NCBI GenBank assembly: GCA_963847735.1
Contig: CAWKAV010000005.1
Location: 62,001-126,000, forward strand
Source of the DNA: CAWKAV01 sp963847735
GTDB taxonomy: Bacteria; Desulfobacterota; Desulfuromonadia; Desulfuromonadales; BM103
Direction: 5' to 3'
DNA: 64,000 nt
Of this stretch, positions 9,477-18,799 are shown piece after piece; the stretch's first letter is position 1, and the number at the start of each line of letters is the position of its first letter. The position numbers and the translations under genes are program-made. The notes below the pieces were generated by a model, which saw only the letters and a list, made by a program, of their open reading frames with translations, did not search any database and had not been told where the DNA came from.

Positions 9477-10253
9477 ATGAAGAGGCGTGATTTCATGAAA
9501 AGCACGATTGTTGCCATTGCCGGCGCCTCGGTTCCTCTCTCGGCCCTCGAGTTCATTGATCCGAAAGAGGTTCTGGCTGCCAACCCCGATATCCACTGGG
9601 CGTTTCTGATCGACACCTACAAATGTGTCGGCTGCGGATTCTGCGTTAAAGCCTGCAAGACTGAGAATGACGTTCCTTTCGAGGCCAACGCCAGTCGCAC
9701 CTGGGTGGAGCGTTACGTCTACACCAAGGACGACCGTCGCTATATCGACAGTCCAAAGGCCGCCCTGTATGGTTTTACGGAAGCGAGGGTTGATCTCGGT
9801 GAGCACTTTGGTTTCCAGGAAATTGATCCGGACAATGTTGGCAAGGCTTTTTTCGTACCTAAACTTTGTAATCACTGCGAATCACCGTCTTGCACCCAGG
9901 TCTGTCCGGTCGGAGCAACCTATAAGACAGACGACGGCATAGTCCTGGTAGACCGTTCCTGGTGTATCGGCTGCGGCTACTGTATTATGGCCTGCCCCTT
10001 CGGTGCCCGCTTTTTTCATCCGGTCTACAATGTGGTCGACAAGTGCACCTTCTGCTACCACCGCATCACAAAAGGGTTGGAAACTGCCTGTGTCAATGCC
10101 TGCCCGTTTGGTGCACGCAGGATGTGCAACATCAAGGATATCAATGACCCGGTCACAAAAATCATACTGAATGATCGTGTCGGCGTCCTCAAAGACGAAT
10201 TTGGAACCAAGCCCCAGGCCTTTTACATCGGCCTCGCCTCGGAGGTGCGTTAA
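9477..10253 (+). CDS. Tat-exported four-cluster [4Fe-4S] ferredoxin subunit, second module
   Basis: A 258-residue protein with a twin-arginine signal (KRRDFMKS) and a hydrophobic stretch to about residue 25. Four cysteine clusters follow in the order CVGCGFC, CNHC..PSC, CIGCGYC, and CTFC..CVNACPFGARR. The fourth cluster is intact here, which shows what the frameshifted paralogue at 6615 should look like. It should carry electrons between the NrfD quinol site and the tetraheme cytochrome on the periplasmic face. It is tightly coupled to both neighbours (2-base gaps). Confidence 0.9.
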   Translation: MKRRDFMKSTIVAIAGASVPLSALEFIDPKEVLAANPDIHWAFLIDTYKCVGCGFCVKACKTENDVPFEANASRTWVERYVYTKDDRRYIDSPKAALYGFTEARVDLGEHFGFQEIDPDNVGKAFFVPKLCNHCESPSCTQVCPVGATYKTDDGIVLVDRSWCIGCGYCIMACPFGARFFHPVYNVVDKCTFCYHRITKGLETACVNACPFGARRMCNIKDINDPVTKIILNDRVGVLKDEFGTKPQAFYIGLASEVR

Positions 10254-10255
10254 TC

Positions 10256-11539
10256 ATGGTTGAACACGCAATGCACGTTCATGGAGAACTGTGGACCGTC
10301 AAAGAACTCTTTGTCCTCCCCAACGAATATATCTACTGGTCGATTCAGATCGTCATGTATCCCTTCATGACAGGCCTGGTTGCCGGGGCCTTTGTCCTTT
10401 CCTCTCTCTACCATGTATTCGGGGTGAAGCAGCTTAAAGAGATTTCCCGCTTTTCCCTGGTCTTCTCTTTTGCCCTGTTACCGGTAGCGATGATGCCATT
10501 GTTGCTGCATTTGCAGCAGCCGTTTCGTGGCATTCACGTCATGATGACGCCACACTTTACCTCGGCAATTGCAGCGTTCGGTATTGTCTTTATGTCCTAC
10601 GCCTTCATCGTCGCTTCGGAACTCTGGTTCGAATATCGCAAGCACTTTGTCTTGACATCTCAGGATTTGGCAGCGCGGCCAGAAAAAAACACCTTTGACA
10701 CTCTGCGCATGCACTTCTTCAAAGTGCTGACCCTTGGTGCCGTGGACATCAGTACCGAGGCCATCCAAAAGGATCACAACGCGGTCAAGAAACTGGCGAC
10801 ACTTGGTATCCCGGTCGCCTGCTTCCTGCATGGTTATGCCGGTTTCATCTTTGGTTCGGTCAAGGCCAATGCCCTATGGATGACCCCGTTGATGCCGGTT
10901 ATTTTCATCTGCTCTGCGGTTGTTTCCGGGATCGCACTCTGTATCCTCTGCTATGTTGTGACCATGGAAATTCGCAAGTTCATGGCCAAGCGCCAGATCA
11001 GTCGCTGGGCCAAGGACAAGAGCGCACCGACTGTCGAGCAACTCGAGTCTGCTGAGAATCAGGAAATCTCAGTTGCTTCCAACTATCTGCTCTATTTCAT
11101 GATCGCGGCAATCACTCTTGAAATGCTCGACCTGATTTTCCGCGGCTACACCCAGGTAAAATCATGGGACATTTTGCGGGAAGTCATTATGGAGCGCGAC
11201 TTCACCAAAATCTTCATCATGCAGTACGCGATCGGAAACGCACTTCCTTTCATACTGATGGTGCTCCCCGGTCGAACCGTACGTCGAACCACCATCGCCA
11301 CCGTGCTGGTTATTTTCGGAGTATTTATGATGCGTTGGAATGTTGTCATTGGCGGCCAGGCGTTTTCCTTAAGTTTTGCGGGCTTCATGGAATATCACTT
11401 ACCGATCCTGCCGACGACCTTGGAAACCTTCCGCGAGGGGCTTTTCGGTGCCCTGACAGTCATGGCTACACCGTTTGTTATATTCTGGTTCCTCAGCAAG
11501 GTCCTCCCGCCATTCCTGAAGGATGAAGAGGCCCACTGA
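10256..11539 (+). CDS. NrfD/PsrC-type membrane subunit, second module
   Basis: A 427-residue polytopic membrane protein starting two bases after the ferredoxin stop. It has about ten hydrophobic segments and several charged loops, including a long cytoplasmic loop at about 235-265. It is only distantly similar to the NrfD protein at 7559, so the two modules are unlikely to be a recent tandem copy. It should be the menaquinol-binding subunit of the second complex. It ends the operon; a terminator follows 21 bases later. Confidence 0.88.
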   Translation: MVEHAMHVHGELWTVKELFVLPNEYIYWSIQIVMYPFMTGLVAGAFVLSSLYHVFGVKQLKEISRFSLVFSFALLPVAMMPLLLHLQQPFRGIHVMMTPHFTSAIAAFGIVFMSYAFIVASELWFEYRKHFVLTSQDLAARPEKNTFDTLRMHFFKVLTLGAVDISTEAIQKDHNAVKKLATLGIPVACFLHGYAGFIFGSVKANALWMTPLMPVIFICSAVVSGIALCILCYVVTMEIRKFMAKRQISRWAKDKSAPTVEQLESAENQEISVASNYLLYFMIAAITLEMLDLIFRGYTQVKSWDILREVIMERDFTKIFIMQYAIGNALPFILMVLPGRTVRRTTIATVLVIFGVFMMRWNVVIGGQAFSLSFAGFMEYHLPILPTTLETFREGLFGALTVMATPFVIFWFLSKVLPPFLKDEEAH

Positions 11540-11560
11540 CGTTTTTTCGACAGATAAATA

Positions 11561-11594
11561 AAAAAGGCCGCCTCTCGTGAGGACGGCCTTTTTA
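11561..11594. terminator. Bidirectional terminator between the operon and the twin small genes
   Basis: AAAAAGGCCGCCTC pairs with GAGGACGGCCTTTTT (one unpaired base). A-tract and T-tract flank the stem on both sides, so it can end the plus-strand operon and the minus-strand small genes. Confidence 0.85.
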
Positions 11595-11635
11595 TTGCTA
11601 AGACAGGCAGTAGTTGACTCCGGCCAGCTGCTGCT

Positions 11636-11782
11636 TTAGTTGAACATCTTGGCGCCGAGGTAGGCCAGGGCCGGCCAGGCGATCAAAACTGCAGAGACAA
11701 AAGCGAAGACGCCAAGGACACCCATGACGGCGATTGTGTAGCTGGCTTTTACGTTGTTGAGGATATTGGCTGCGGTTGTCAT
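11636..11782 (-). CDS. Small single-span membrane protein (48 residues), twin A
   Basis: Read from the sequence by hand: ATG 11782 to TAA 11636. A short polar N-terminus is followed by one hydrophobic helix (about 16-42) and ends WPALAYLGAKMFN. An AGGAGA ribosome site is seven bases upstream. It is a clear paralogue of the 48-residue protein at 11835, with the shared core VLGVFAF.SAVLIAWPALAY. Both lie immediately after a cytochrome-ferredoxin-NrfD operon and share its terminator. I do not recognise a named family. By size and position it could be an accessory subunit of a membrane oxidoreductase, as CydX or CcoQ-type peptides are, but this is inference. Confidence 0.75.
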   Translation of the reverse strand: MTTAANILNNVKASYTIAVMGVLGVFAFVSAVLIAWPALAYLGAKMFN

Positions 11783-11834
11783 GGCGTTTCTCCTATGGTT
11801 TCTCCCACCGGGTGAGAGGGCTGGTTGTTAAAGA

Positions 11835-11981
11835 TTAGTTAAAAAGTTTCGAGCCGATGTAAGCGAGTGCCGGCCAGGCGATCAGTACAGCCGAGATGAA
11901 AGCAAAGACACCGAGTGCAGCGATGACCAGAACCAGGTAACTGCTTTTCACATTATCCATAAAGCGGCTTTGAGTTTTCAT
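11835..11981 (-). CDS. Small single-span membrane protein (48 residues), twin B
   Basis: Read by hand: ATG 11981 to TAA 11835, with GGGAGG at the right distance upstream. The N-terminus is MKTQSRFMDNVKSSY, then one membrane helix with the same AVLIAWPALAY core and the end GSKLFN. It is first in the two-gene unit, with 52 bases to its twin. The paralogy, the equal length and the two good ribosome sites argue that both genes are real although very short. The function is unknown; see twin A. Confidence 0.75.
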   Translation of the reverse strand: MKTQSRFMDNVKSSYLVLVIAALGVFAFISAVLIAWPALAYIGSKLFN

Positions 11982-12257
11982 GACGTCCTCCCATCGATTT
12001 GGTTTGTGAGTTGTTCCTCACTGTTGATTAAACTTTTACCATTAAAAATAATTCATGTCAACAATAAAAGTTAAAATATTTTCATGTTTTTTAAAAAAGA
12101 GCTAACCTCGCCTTTTTTCTTGTCTTTTTTAGATTATTTTGATAAACAAACGCCAATTAATCTTTTTTATTGATCGAAAAATCTTTCACATTATTAACTC
12201 TCTTCTTGGAATTGTTTAAATAACTTGCCGTGTCACTCGGCGAAACAGGAGTAACTC

Positions 12258-13718
12258 ATGGGACAGTTTGACATGGTCAAGGATTTTTTCCTTGGCATCA
12301 GTCGGAGCCGCCTCTCACTTATTGGCGGCATGCTCGTCACCATCACAACCCCCTTTCTGTTCGGGTACATGCTGGCTGACACAGTGTGGCACATCAAGAA
12401 CCCCTATTTCGGAGCAGCCGTTTACCTTGCTTTAGGTCCGGTATTTCTTGGCGGGCTGGCAATGATCTTTGTCGGGGCCTTCTTTTTTCGTGGTGATCGT
12501 GACGTTCACCTCTTTACCCTTGAGTACCTGCGCAGATATTTCACTGAACCGGACATGTTCGGTCGCCTGCGCAGGAACGTCTTCCTGATCGTCTTGCTGA
12601 CCTCGATTAACTTTGCCGTATTCAGCATGTTCCTTTACCGGGCCTATCACTACATGGAATCGACCCAGTTCTGTGGCCAGTTTTGTCACACCGTCATGAA
12701 CCCGGAACACACCGCCTACCAGAACTCGCCCCACTCAAGGGTCACCTGCGTCGAATGTCATATCGGCTCTGGAGCGGACTGGTTTGTAAAGTCAAAAATC
12801 TCAGGCGCACGGCAGCTGCTGGCCGTTGCCGCAGGCACCTATCCGACCCCGATTGTCACTCCTGTACACGGCCTGCGTCCGGCGAGGGAGACCTGCGAGC
12901 AATGTCATCGTCCGGAACTCTTCCACGGAGACAAGTTGACTGTTAACAAACGGTTTCTTGAGGATGAACAAAACAGCGCTGTACAGGATGTCCTACTCAT
13001 GAAGATCGGCAGTGCCGGGGATCGGGTAAAGAGTTCCCACGGCATCCACTGGCATATTTCACCGGAGATCAAGATCAGCTACACCTCAACCGACCACAGC
13101 CGAATGGTGATTCCTGAAGTCACCCTGACTCAGGCTGACGGAACAAAGACTGTTTTCCGCACTTCCGACGCCGATGAGCAACTGCAAAAAACTGCACAGC
13201 AGAGTGAAACCCGCGAGATGGACTGCATTGATTGCCACAACCGGCCATCGCATGTTTACCTGCCAGCCGACGAAGCTTTAAATCTGAAACTTTCTGAGGG
13301 ACAAATTCCGCAGGCACTGCCTTTCATCAAGCGTCAAGCCATGGAGTTGGTTTCTGTCGACTACGAATCAACCGAGGCCGCTCGCAACCAGATCACAAGT
13401 GCGCTGAAAGATTGGTATCAGAAGAATTACCCGCAGCTGGTCGCCGACCAGCCAGCGCTTCTGGAACATGCAATTGGCGGTGTAATTGCGGCTTATACGG
13501 AGAATGTCTTTCCGGAGATGAAAATCAAATGGGGCACTTATGTGAATCACATCACTCACGGCCCCGACTTCGAGATCGGCTGTTTCCGATGTCATGATGA
13601 CATGCACGAGAGCCCCGACGGCAAAATCATCTCGGGAGACTGCAACACCTGCCACGATCTGCTGTCGCAGGAAGAGCCTGTGAAACCGATCCTGTCAACT
13701 CTGCGTGATTTGAAATAG
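12258..13718 (+). CDS. ImcH-like NapC/NirT-family multiheme cytochrome c
   Basis: A 486-residue protein with three N-terminal membrane helices (about 21-43, 52-77, 107-128) and a periplasmic heme domain. Heme sites are an unusual CGQFCH (three residues between the cysteines, 139-144), CVECH, CEQCH, CIDCH, CFRCH and CNTCH. The segment around the first pair (a histidine- and tyrosine-rich NSPHSRVTCVECH context) is typical of NapC/NirT proteins. The three-helix layout and length match Geobacter ImcH, an inner-membrane quinol oxidase needed for high-potential acceptors; that assignment is by resemblance only. It lies divergent from the twin small genes and is followed by a terminator. Confidence 0.82.
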   Translation: MGQFDMVKDFFLGISRSRLSLIGGMLVTITTPFLFGYMLADTVWHIKNPYFGAAVYLALGPVFLGGLAMIFVGAFFFRGDRDVHLFTLEYLRRYFTEPDMFGRLRRNVFLIVLLTSINFAVFSMFLYRAYHYMESTQFCGQFCHTVMNPEHTAYQNSPHSRVTCVECHIGSGADWFVKSKISGARQLLAVAAGTYPTPIVTPVHGLRPARETCEQCHRPELFHGDKLTVNKRFLEDEQNSAVQDVLLMKIGSAGDRVKSSHGIHWHISPEIKISYTSTDHSRMVIPEVTLTQADGTKTVFRTSDADEQLQKTAQQSETREMDCIDCHNRPSHVYLPADEALNLKLSEGQIPQALPFIKRQAMELVSVDYESTEAARNQITSALKDWYQKNYPQLVADQPALLEHAIGGVIAAYTENVFPEMKIKWGTYVNHITHGPDFEIGCFRCHDDMHESPDGKIISGDCNTCHDLLSQEEPVKPILSTLRDLK

Positions 13719-13757
13719 GAGTTGAGACAAGAACATTGTAAGAATGGAAAGTGAAAG

Positions 13758-13791
13758 AAGAAGCCACTTCCGGGAACAGAGGTGGCTTCTT
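13758..13791. terminator. Bidirectional hairpin between the ImcH-like gene and cysM
   Basis: AAGAAGCCACTTC pairs with GAGGTGGCTTCTT (one G-T pair) around an eight-base loop, with short T-runs on both sides. It lies between convergent genes. Confidence 0.75.
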
Positions 13792-13833
13792 TGTGTCAAT
13801 TATTCGCGGTTAAAACCGGCCAGACTTGGCACA

Positions 13834-14805
13834 TCAGGGCCGACAACTAGCACAAACCGAACGAAACAACGTGGTGCTGAGATAACGATCGCCACGATCC
13901 GGCAAGAGCACAACAATCACACCGCTTGATATGTTCCTGGCAACTTGACAGGCACCTGCCACGGCAGCACCACTCGACATGCCAGCAAAAATTCCTTCTT
14001 TGGTCGCCAGCAATCGGGTGGTCTCAAAAGCATCCTCATCATCAATCGTCAGCTTCTGATCCAACTCTTCTTCAACATAGATGCCTGGAACAATTGCTTC
14101 CTGCATATTTTTAAGGCCCTGGACTTTATGGCCGAGACGTGGCTCGACGCCGACGATCTGTACAGTCGACTTCTGCTCACGAAGATAACGGCCAACTCCC
14201 ATCAACGTTCCCGACGTTCCCATCCCGGCAACGAACACATCAACGGTCCCGCCGGTCTGCTTGTAAATCTCCGGAGCGGTGGTTTCGTAATGGACCAGTG
14301 GATTCGCCGGGTTGTCATACTGATTCGGCATGAAATAACGTTGCGGATCTTCGGCGAGAATCTGGTGCGCCATCCGGATCGCCCCATCGGTGGCCTGGCT
14401 GGCATCAGAAAGTACCAGCTCGGCGCCGTAGGCTTCGAGCACGGCACGCCGTTCCATACTGACACAGGCGGGCATGACCAGCTTGATGCGGTACCCACGC
14501 GCTGCCGCGAGCATGGCCAGGGCGATGCCGGTGTTACCCGAGGTCGGTTCAAGAATCGTTTTCTCTGCTGTGAGCAGTCCATTCTCTTCGGCATGGCGCA
14601 GCATCCACCAGGCGGTTCGATCCTTGACCGAACCACCAGGATTGTTGCCTTCGAGTTTGGCCAATAGCTGAACGTCCGGATTGGGATTGAGATATTTCAA
14701 TTCAACCAGAGGTGTATTGCCGATTGCCGCGGGCAGGCCGAAGTCAGCCCTGGGAACAACTTCCTGAATCGAATCAGACATCACTACAACTTCAGATAAG
14801 GCCAT
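13834..14805 (-). CDS. cysM: Cysteine synthase (CysM-type, PLP-dependent)
   Basis: O-acetylserine sulfhydrylase family: it makes cysteine from O-acetylserine and sulfide in the cytoplasm. Seen are the PLP lysine in NNPGGSVKDR (K61 from this start), the phosphate-binding SGNTGIALA loop, the GTSGTL loop, and the end GDRYLSTTLF that is typical of CysM. I place the start at 14805 (323 residues) because GGAGG lies nine bases upstream; a longer frame to 14835 has no such site. The start lies inside the end of ubiD (14 bases overlap), so the two are translationally coupled. CysK remains possible as a name. Confidence 0.88.
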   Translation of the reverse strand: MALSEVVVMSDSIQEVVPRADFGLPAAIGNTPLVELKYLNPNPDVQLLAKLEGNNPGGSVKDRTAWWMLRHAEENGLLTAEKTILEPTSGNTGIALAMLAAARGYRIKLVMPACVSMERRAVLEAYGAELVLSDASQATDGAIRMAHQILAEDPQRYFMPNQYDNPANPLVHYETTAPEIYKQTGGTVDVFVAGMGTSGTLMGVGRYLREQKSTVQIVGVEPRLGHKVQGLKNMQEAIVPGIYVEEELDQKLTIDDEDAFETTRLLATKEGIFAGMSSGAAVAGACQVARNISSGVIVVLLPDRGDRYLSTTLFRSVCASCRP

Positions 14806-16630
14806 GCAAGGGTCCTCCAGACGCCCCGAGTTCATCCACCCGTCTTGCCACCTTCGGGTCTTCTACCAGAGAAGGTGCGTGATAATTTTTAGAACGGGCG
14901 TCTATCACCAGGCTGCCGAGACACCCCCAGTGCTTGGCTCGGGTAAACGCCGCTATCCCATCGATATCGCTGGCCGGGGCCGAGCGGGTAAAGGTGACCC
15001 AGAGAAAATTATTCAGGGTTCGAGCCGTGAATTCCGTATCATCGACCACTACGATCAGCGGGAAAGCGTTGATTGCATCGTCTTCGGTATAGGAGCAGCA
15101 AAAGGCTGTCAAGTCCGATGCCGGTTCGCCACGCTCACCTCGCCAGGCTTGACCCTGGACGACCAGCACCCCGGACCCGGCAACTTGCGGCGAAGAGAAT
15201 CCGGCTGGCAACCGCAGGTCACAAGAAATTTCAGCAGGCAACTCGCGACGGGAAGGGCCGGCCGCAGCAATAATCAGCTTGGAACCGGCATTCAGGCCCG
15301 AGCCGGTGTAATCGAGGGTATCAATAGTGGTCGCAGTCTGAAAATGCAGATCCCGCCGCCAATCAACCCGTTTCAGCATGAACGCCAGGAATCCTGAAAG
15401 ATCGCGTATATCGAGGCCCGGGCTATCCGCACCATTGGCAATCAACAAGTACTTGGCCAGCGACAGCTGTCCCTGGCCAAGCAGTGCATTCGCCTGGGTG
15501 AGCAACTCCTTGGGTCCGCTCTCCGCTGAATACGGCGTATAACGTTCGCTGCCGATGGCAAGCAGCAGCGGATGCACGCCGGCCTGATCGACCGCGTGTA
15601 TGGCACGAACCCCGGGCACCAGATCGGGAATCGCCCGATCCGTCATGGCATGGATCAAGGCCCCGAAAGTGGTATCTTCCTGAGGCGGGCGACCGACCGT
15701 GGTAAAGGGCCAGATCGCATCTGGCCGGTGGTAAACGCGATCCACTTTCATGACCGGGAAATCATGTACCAGGCTATAGTAACCAAGGTGATCACCGAAA
15801 GGCCCTTCCGGCCTGGTTTCGTCCAGGAGGATATGGCCAGACAGACAGAAATCGGCTTCCGCTGGTAACAACAAACCGTTAGGCGTCCTCACCACCGACA
15901 GACGGTGCCCACCAAGCAGACCGGCAAACGCCAGCTCCGGCATCCCTTCGGGCAAAGGCATGACCGCCGCAAGCGTCAAACTCGGCGGCCCACCAACAAA
16001 AACATTAACCGGAAGGGGCCGTCCTTTTTCTAGCGCTGCCGTGTGATGCACTCCAATCCCGCGATGGATTTGATAGTGCAGCCCGACTTCATCAAGGGCG
16101 TATTGCCCGCCAGAAAGCTGGACCCGATACATGCCGAGATTGGATCTCCGCCAACCGGGCTTATCCGGTGACTCGCTATATACCTGGGGCAGGGTAATAA
16201 AAGCGCCGCCATCTTCAGGCCAGGAAACCAGTTGCGGCAGTTGCGCCAGAGTCGTGGTGTGCCTCATTAAAGGACCACTCCTCGACGATTTCGGCAACAG
16301 GTGCCACGTATGCCGGGCAAGACCAAGAGACGCACCAGGTTCGCGCAACGCAATTCCTGGATCAACCTTCAGGGCAACCAGTCGTTCTATCGCTGGCAAA
16401 GTATCCCGGAACAGATAACGAGCTCGATCAAGGGTCCCAAACAGGTTGCCCAACATCGGAAAATCACAGCCCTTAACCCGGGTAAACAGTAGCGCCGGGC
16501 CACCGGCAGCATAGACCCGTCGCTGAATAGCACCCATTTCAAGGAAAGGGTCGACTTCGACCTCGATGCGCTTTAGCTGTGCCGTTCTTTCGAGATCGGC
16601 AACGGTCTCCTGTAAATTGCGATAACCCAT
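14792..16630 (-). CDS. ubiD: UbiD-family (prenyl-FMN-dependent) decarboxylase
   Basis: A protein of about 612 residues with UbiD signatures, including ETRPEGPFGDHLGYYS in the middle of the chain, which belongs to the active-site region of the family. The class decarboxylates aromatic or alpha,beta-unsaturated acids; in quinone-making bacteria it acts in ubiquinone or menaquinone (futalosine) biosynthesis. The chain is longer than E. coli UbiD (about 500) and fits the roughly 600-residue members common in Deltaproteobacteria. ATG 16630 (MGYRNLQ) looks like the real start; the frame reaches 16648. No clear ribosome site is visible. The substrate cannot be decided here. Confidence 0.82.
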   Translation of the reverse strand: MGYRNLQETVADLERTAQLKRIEVEVDPFLEMGAIQRRVYAAGGPALLFTRVKGCDFPMLGNLFGTLDRARYLFRDTLPAIERLVALKVDPGIALREPGASLGLARHTWHLLPKSSRSGPLMRHTTTLAQLPQLVSWPEDGGAFITLPQVYSESPDKPGWRRSNLGMYRVQLSGGQYALDEVGLHYQIHRGIGVHHTAALEKGRPLPVNVFVGGPPSLTLAAVMPLPEGMPELAFAGLLGGHRLSVVRTPNGLLLPAEADFCLSGHILLDETRPEGPFGDHLGYYSLVHDFPVMKVDRVYHRPDAIWPFTTVGRPPQEDTTFGALIHAMTDRAIPDLVPGVRAIHAVDQAGVHPLLLAIGSERYTPYSAESGPKELLTQANALLGQGQLSLAKYLLIANGADSPGLDIRDLSGFLAFMLKRVDWRRDLHFQTATTIDTLDYTGSGLNAGSKLIIAAAGPSRRELPAEISCDLRLPAGFSSPQVAGSGVLVVQGQAWRGERGEPASDLTAFCCSYTEDDAINAFPLIVVVDDTEFTARTLNNFLWVTFTRSAPASDIDGIAAFTRAKHWGCLGSLVIDARSKNYHAPSLVEDPKVARRVDELGASGGPLHGLI

Positions 16631-16770
16631 AATGCAAAGCAGTCTCAAATGACATTGTCAGGGATGGCCAGGGAAAGCTCGGTCATTGTACCCAGAGTCC
16701 CTGCTGAAAACAAAAGCTTTTTGAAAACCCCCGGCAGCGTCGGGAGCTTGACGGACCTCCGGCTAAAAAG

Positions 16771-18768
16771 TCAGCTCTGCATGGCAAGCTCCCGCTTCTC
16801 GAGAAAAAGGATACGGTCACGCAAGGTCGCGGCTTTCTCAAATTCAAGCTCGGCGGCGGCCCGGAGCATTTCTGATCTTAAACGATTTATATCTGCAATG
16901 AGCTCAGCCTGAGATTCATATTCAGCCAAAGCCTCGGCGACCAGGCTTTCGGTCGTCGCATCTGGCGGTGCGAGAACATCCAGAATCGACCGGAACGATT
17001 TTCGAACCGTCTCCGGAGTAATCCCGTGAACCTGGTTATAGATCAACTGCGCGGATCTTCGGCGCTCGGTCTCCTCGAGACAGGCCTGCATGGATCGTGT
17101 GGTCTTATCAGCGAACATGATCACCCGTCCGTCAACGTTGCGGGCGGCACGACCGCAGGTCTGGATCAAAGAACGGGTGCTGCGCAGGAAACCTTCCTTA
17201 TCGGCATCGAGGATGGCGACCAGCGCAACCTCGGGGATGTCAAGGCCTTCGCGCAGGAGGTTGATGCCGACCAGCACATCGAAGACGCCCTGGCGCAAAT
17301 CGCGTATAATCCGGATACGCTCGACAGTATCGATATCGGAATGCAGGTAACGGACCCGGATACCAACCTCATCCAGGTACCCGGTCAGGTCTTCGGCCAT
17401 CCGTTTGGTGAGGGTGGTTACAAGAATCCGGCCTTTTTTTGCCACGACCTGGCGAACTTCATGAATCAAATCATCAACCTGGCTGCCTGCCGGACGTATT
17501 TGTATGGGCGGGTCAACCAGGCCGGTCGGACGGACGATCTGCTCGACCACCGCCCCGCCGGACTGGGTCAGCTCGTAATCGCCTGGGGTCGCCGAAGCAT
17601 AAATCGTCTGGATGCCCTTGGCACTGAACTCCTCAAAAGTCAACGGTCGGTTGTCAAGCGCCGAAGGCAGACGGAAACCATACTCAACCAGAGTCTCTTT
17701 ACGGCTGCGATCACCGCGGTACATCCCACCGAGCTGTGACACAGTCACATGACTTTCATCGATAAAAATCAGCGCATCCTCCGGGAAGTAATCAAAAAGT
17801 GTCGCAGGCGGCGTGCCTGCCTGACGTCCGTCCAGGTAGCGCGAGTAGTTTTCGATCCCCTGACAGAACCCCATCTCCTCCATCATTTCAATATCGAAAA
17901 GGGTGCGTTGTTCGATTCGTTGAGCCTCCACCAGGCGATTCTGAACGCGAAGAAGTTGAATCCGCTCACGCAGTTCGTCCTGAATCTGACGAATAGCCCG
18001 ATCGAGGGTCGGCTTGGTAGCGACGTAATGACTGGCCGGAAAGATTGCCGTTGCCGGCAAGCGATCAATGACCTTGCCGCGCAATGGATCAATTTCGCTG
18101 ATTGATTCAATTTCATCCCCGAAAAATTCTATGCGCAGGGCACGGACTTCCTCATAAGGAGGAAAAACCTCTACCGTATCGCCACGCACCCGGAAACTGC
18201 CACGATGGAAATCAACATCGTTACGGCTGTACTGAATATCGATCAGGCGGCGCAACAGCTGGTTGCGCTCAATCTCCATGCCTTGTTCAAGGCGGATCAG
18301 CAGACCATGGTAGGCTTCCGGTGAACCAAGCCCGTAGATACAGGAGACCGAAGCAACGATCAGAACATCACGCCGCGTCAACAGGCTGCGCGTAGCACTG
18401 TGACGCAGCTTATCTATCTCCTCATTGATCGAGGAATCCTTTTCGATATAGGTATCAGTCGTTGGAACGTAGGCTTCGGGTTGATAGTAGTCGTAATAAG
18501 AGACGAAATACTCGACCGCATTACCCGGGAAAAGATCTTTGAATTCGCCATACAGTTGTGCGGCAAGGGTTTTATTCGGAGCGAGAACCAGGGTTGGCCG
18601 CTGGACAGCCATCACCACGTTGGCCATGGTGAAAGTTTTACCTGAACCGGTGACACCGAGCAGAACCTGGTGGAGATCCCCGTGACGGACACCTTTGATC
18701 AGCTCGGCTATGGCTTGCGGCTGATCTCCCTGTGGTTGGAAGTTGGTCTTTAGAATGAATTTGGCCAT
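16771..18768 (-). CDS. uvrB: Excinuclease ABC subunit B
   Basis: Full-length (665 residues) UvrB, the damage-verifying helicase-like subunit of nucleotide excision repair. It has Walker A GVTGSGKT near the N-terminus, the YYDYYQPEAYVP beta-hairpin region that inserts behind the lesion, the RKETLVEYGFRLPSALDNRP signature, helicase motifs (DILVGINLLREGLD-like) and the C-terminal UVR helix pair (ELEFEKAATLRDRI) that contacts UvrC. It lies 31 bases after the receiver gene and probably shares its transcript. No LexA-like box is seen in front of it. Confidence 0.97.
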   Translation of the reverse strand: MAKFILKTNFQPQGDQPQAIAELIKGVRHGDLHQVLLGVTGSGKTFTMANVVMAVQRPTLVLAPNKTLAAQLYGEFKDLFPGNAVEYFVSYYDYYQPEAYVPTTDTYIEKDSSINEEIDKLRHSATRSLLTRRDVLIVASVSCIYGLGSPEAYHGLLIRLEQGMEIERNQLLRRLIDIQYSRNDVDFHRGSFRVRGDTVEVFPPYEEVRALRIEFFGDEIESISEIDPLRGKVIDRLPATAIFPASHYVATKPTLDRAIRQIQDELRERIQLLRVQNRLVEAQRIEQRTLFDIEMMEEMGFCQGIENYSRYLDGRQAGTPPATLFDYFPEDALIFIDESHVTVSQLGGMYRGDRSRKETLVEYGFRLPSALDNRPLTFEEFSAKGIQTIYASATPGDYELTQSGGAVVEQIVRPTGLVDPPIQIRPAGSQVDDLIHEVRQVVAKKGRILVTTLTKRMAEDLTGYLDEVGIRVRYLHSDIDTVERIRIIRDLRQGVFDVLVGINLLREGLDIPEVALVAILDADKEGFLRSTRSLIQTCGRAARNVDGRVIMFADKTTRSMQACLEETERRRSAQLIYNQVHGITPETVRKSFRSILDVLAPPDATTESLVAEALAEYESQAELIADINRLRSEMLRAAAELEFEKAATLRDRILFLEKRELAMQS

Positions 18769-18799
18769 GTACAGACCGGGAAGTCTCTCCAGTCCAGGA

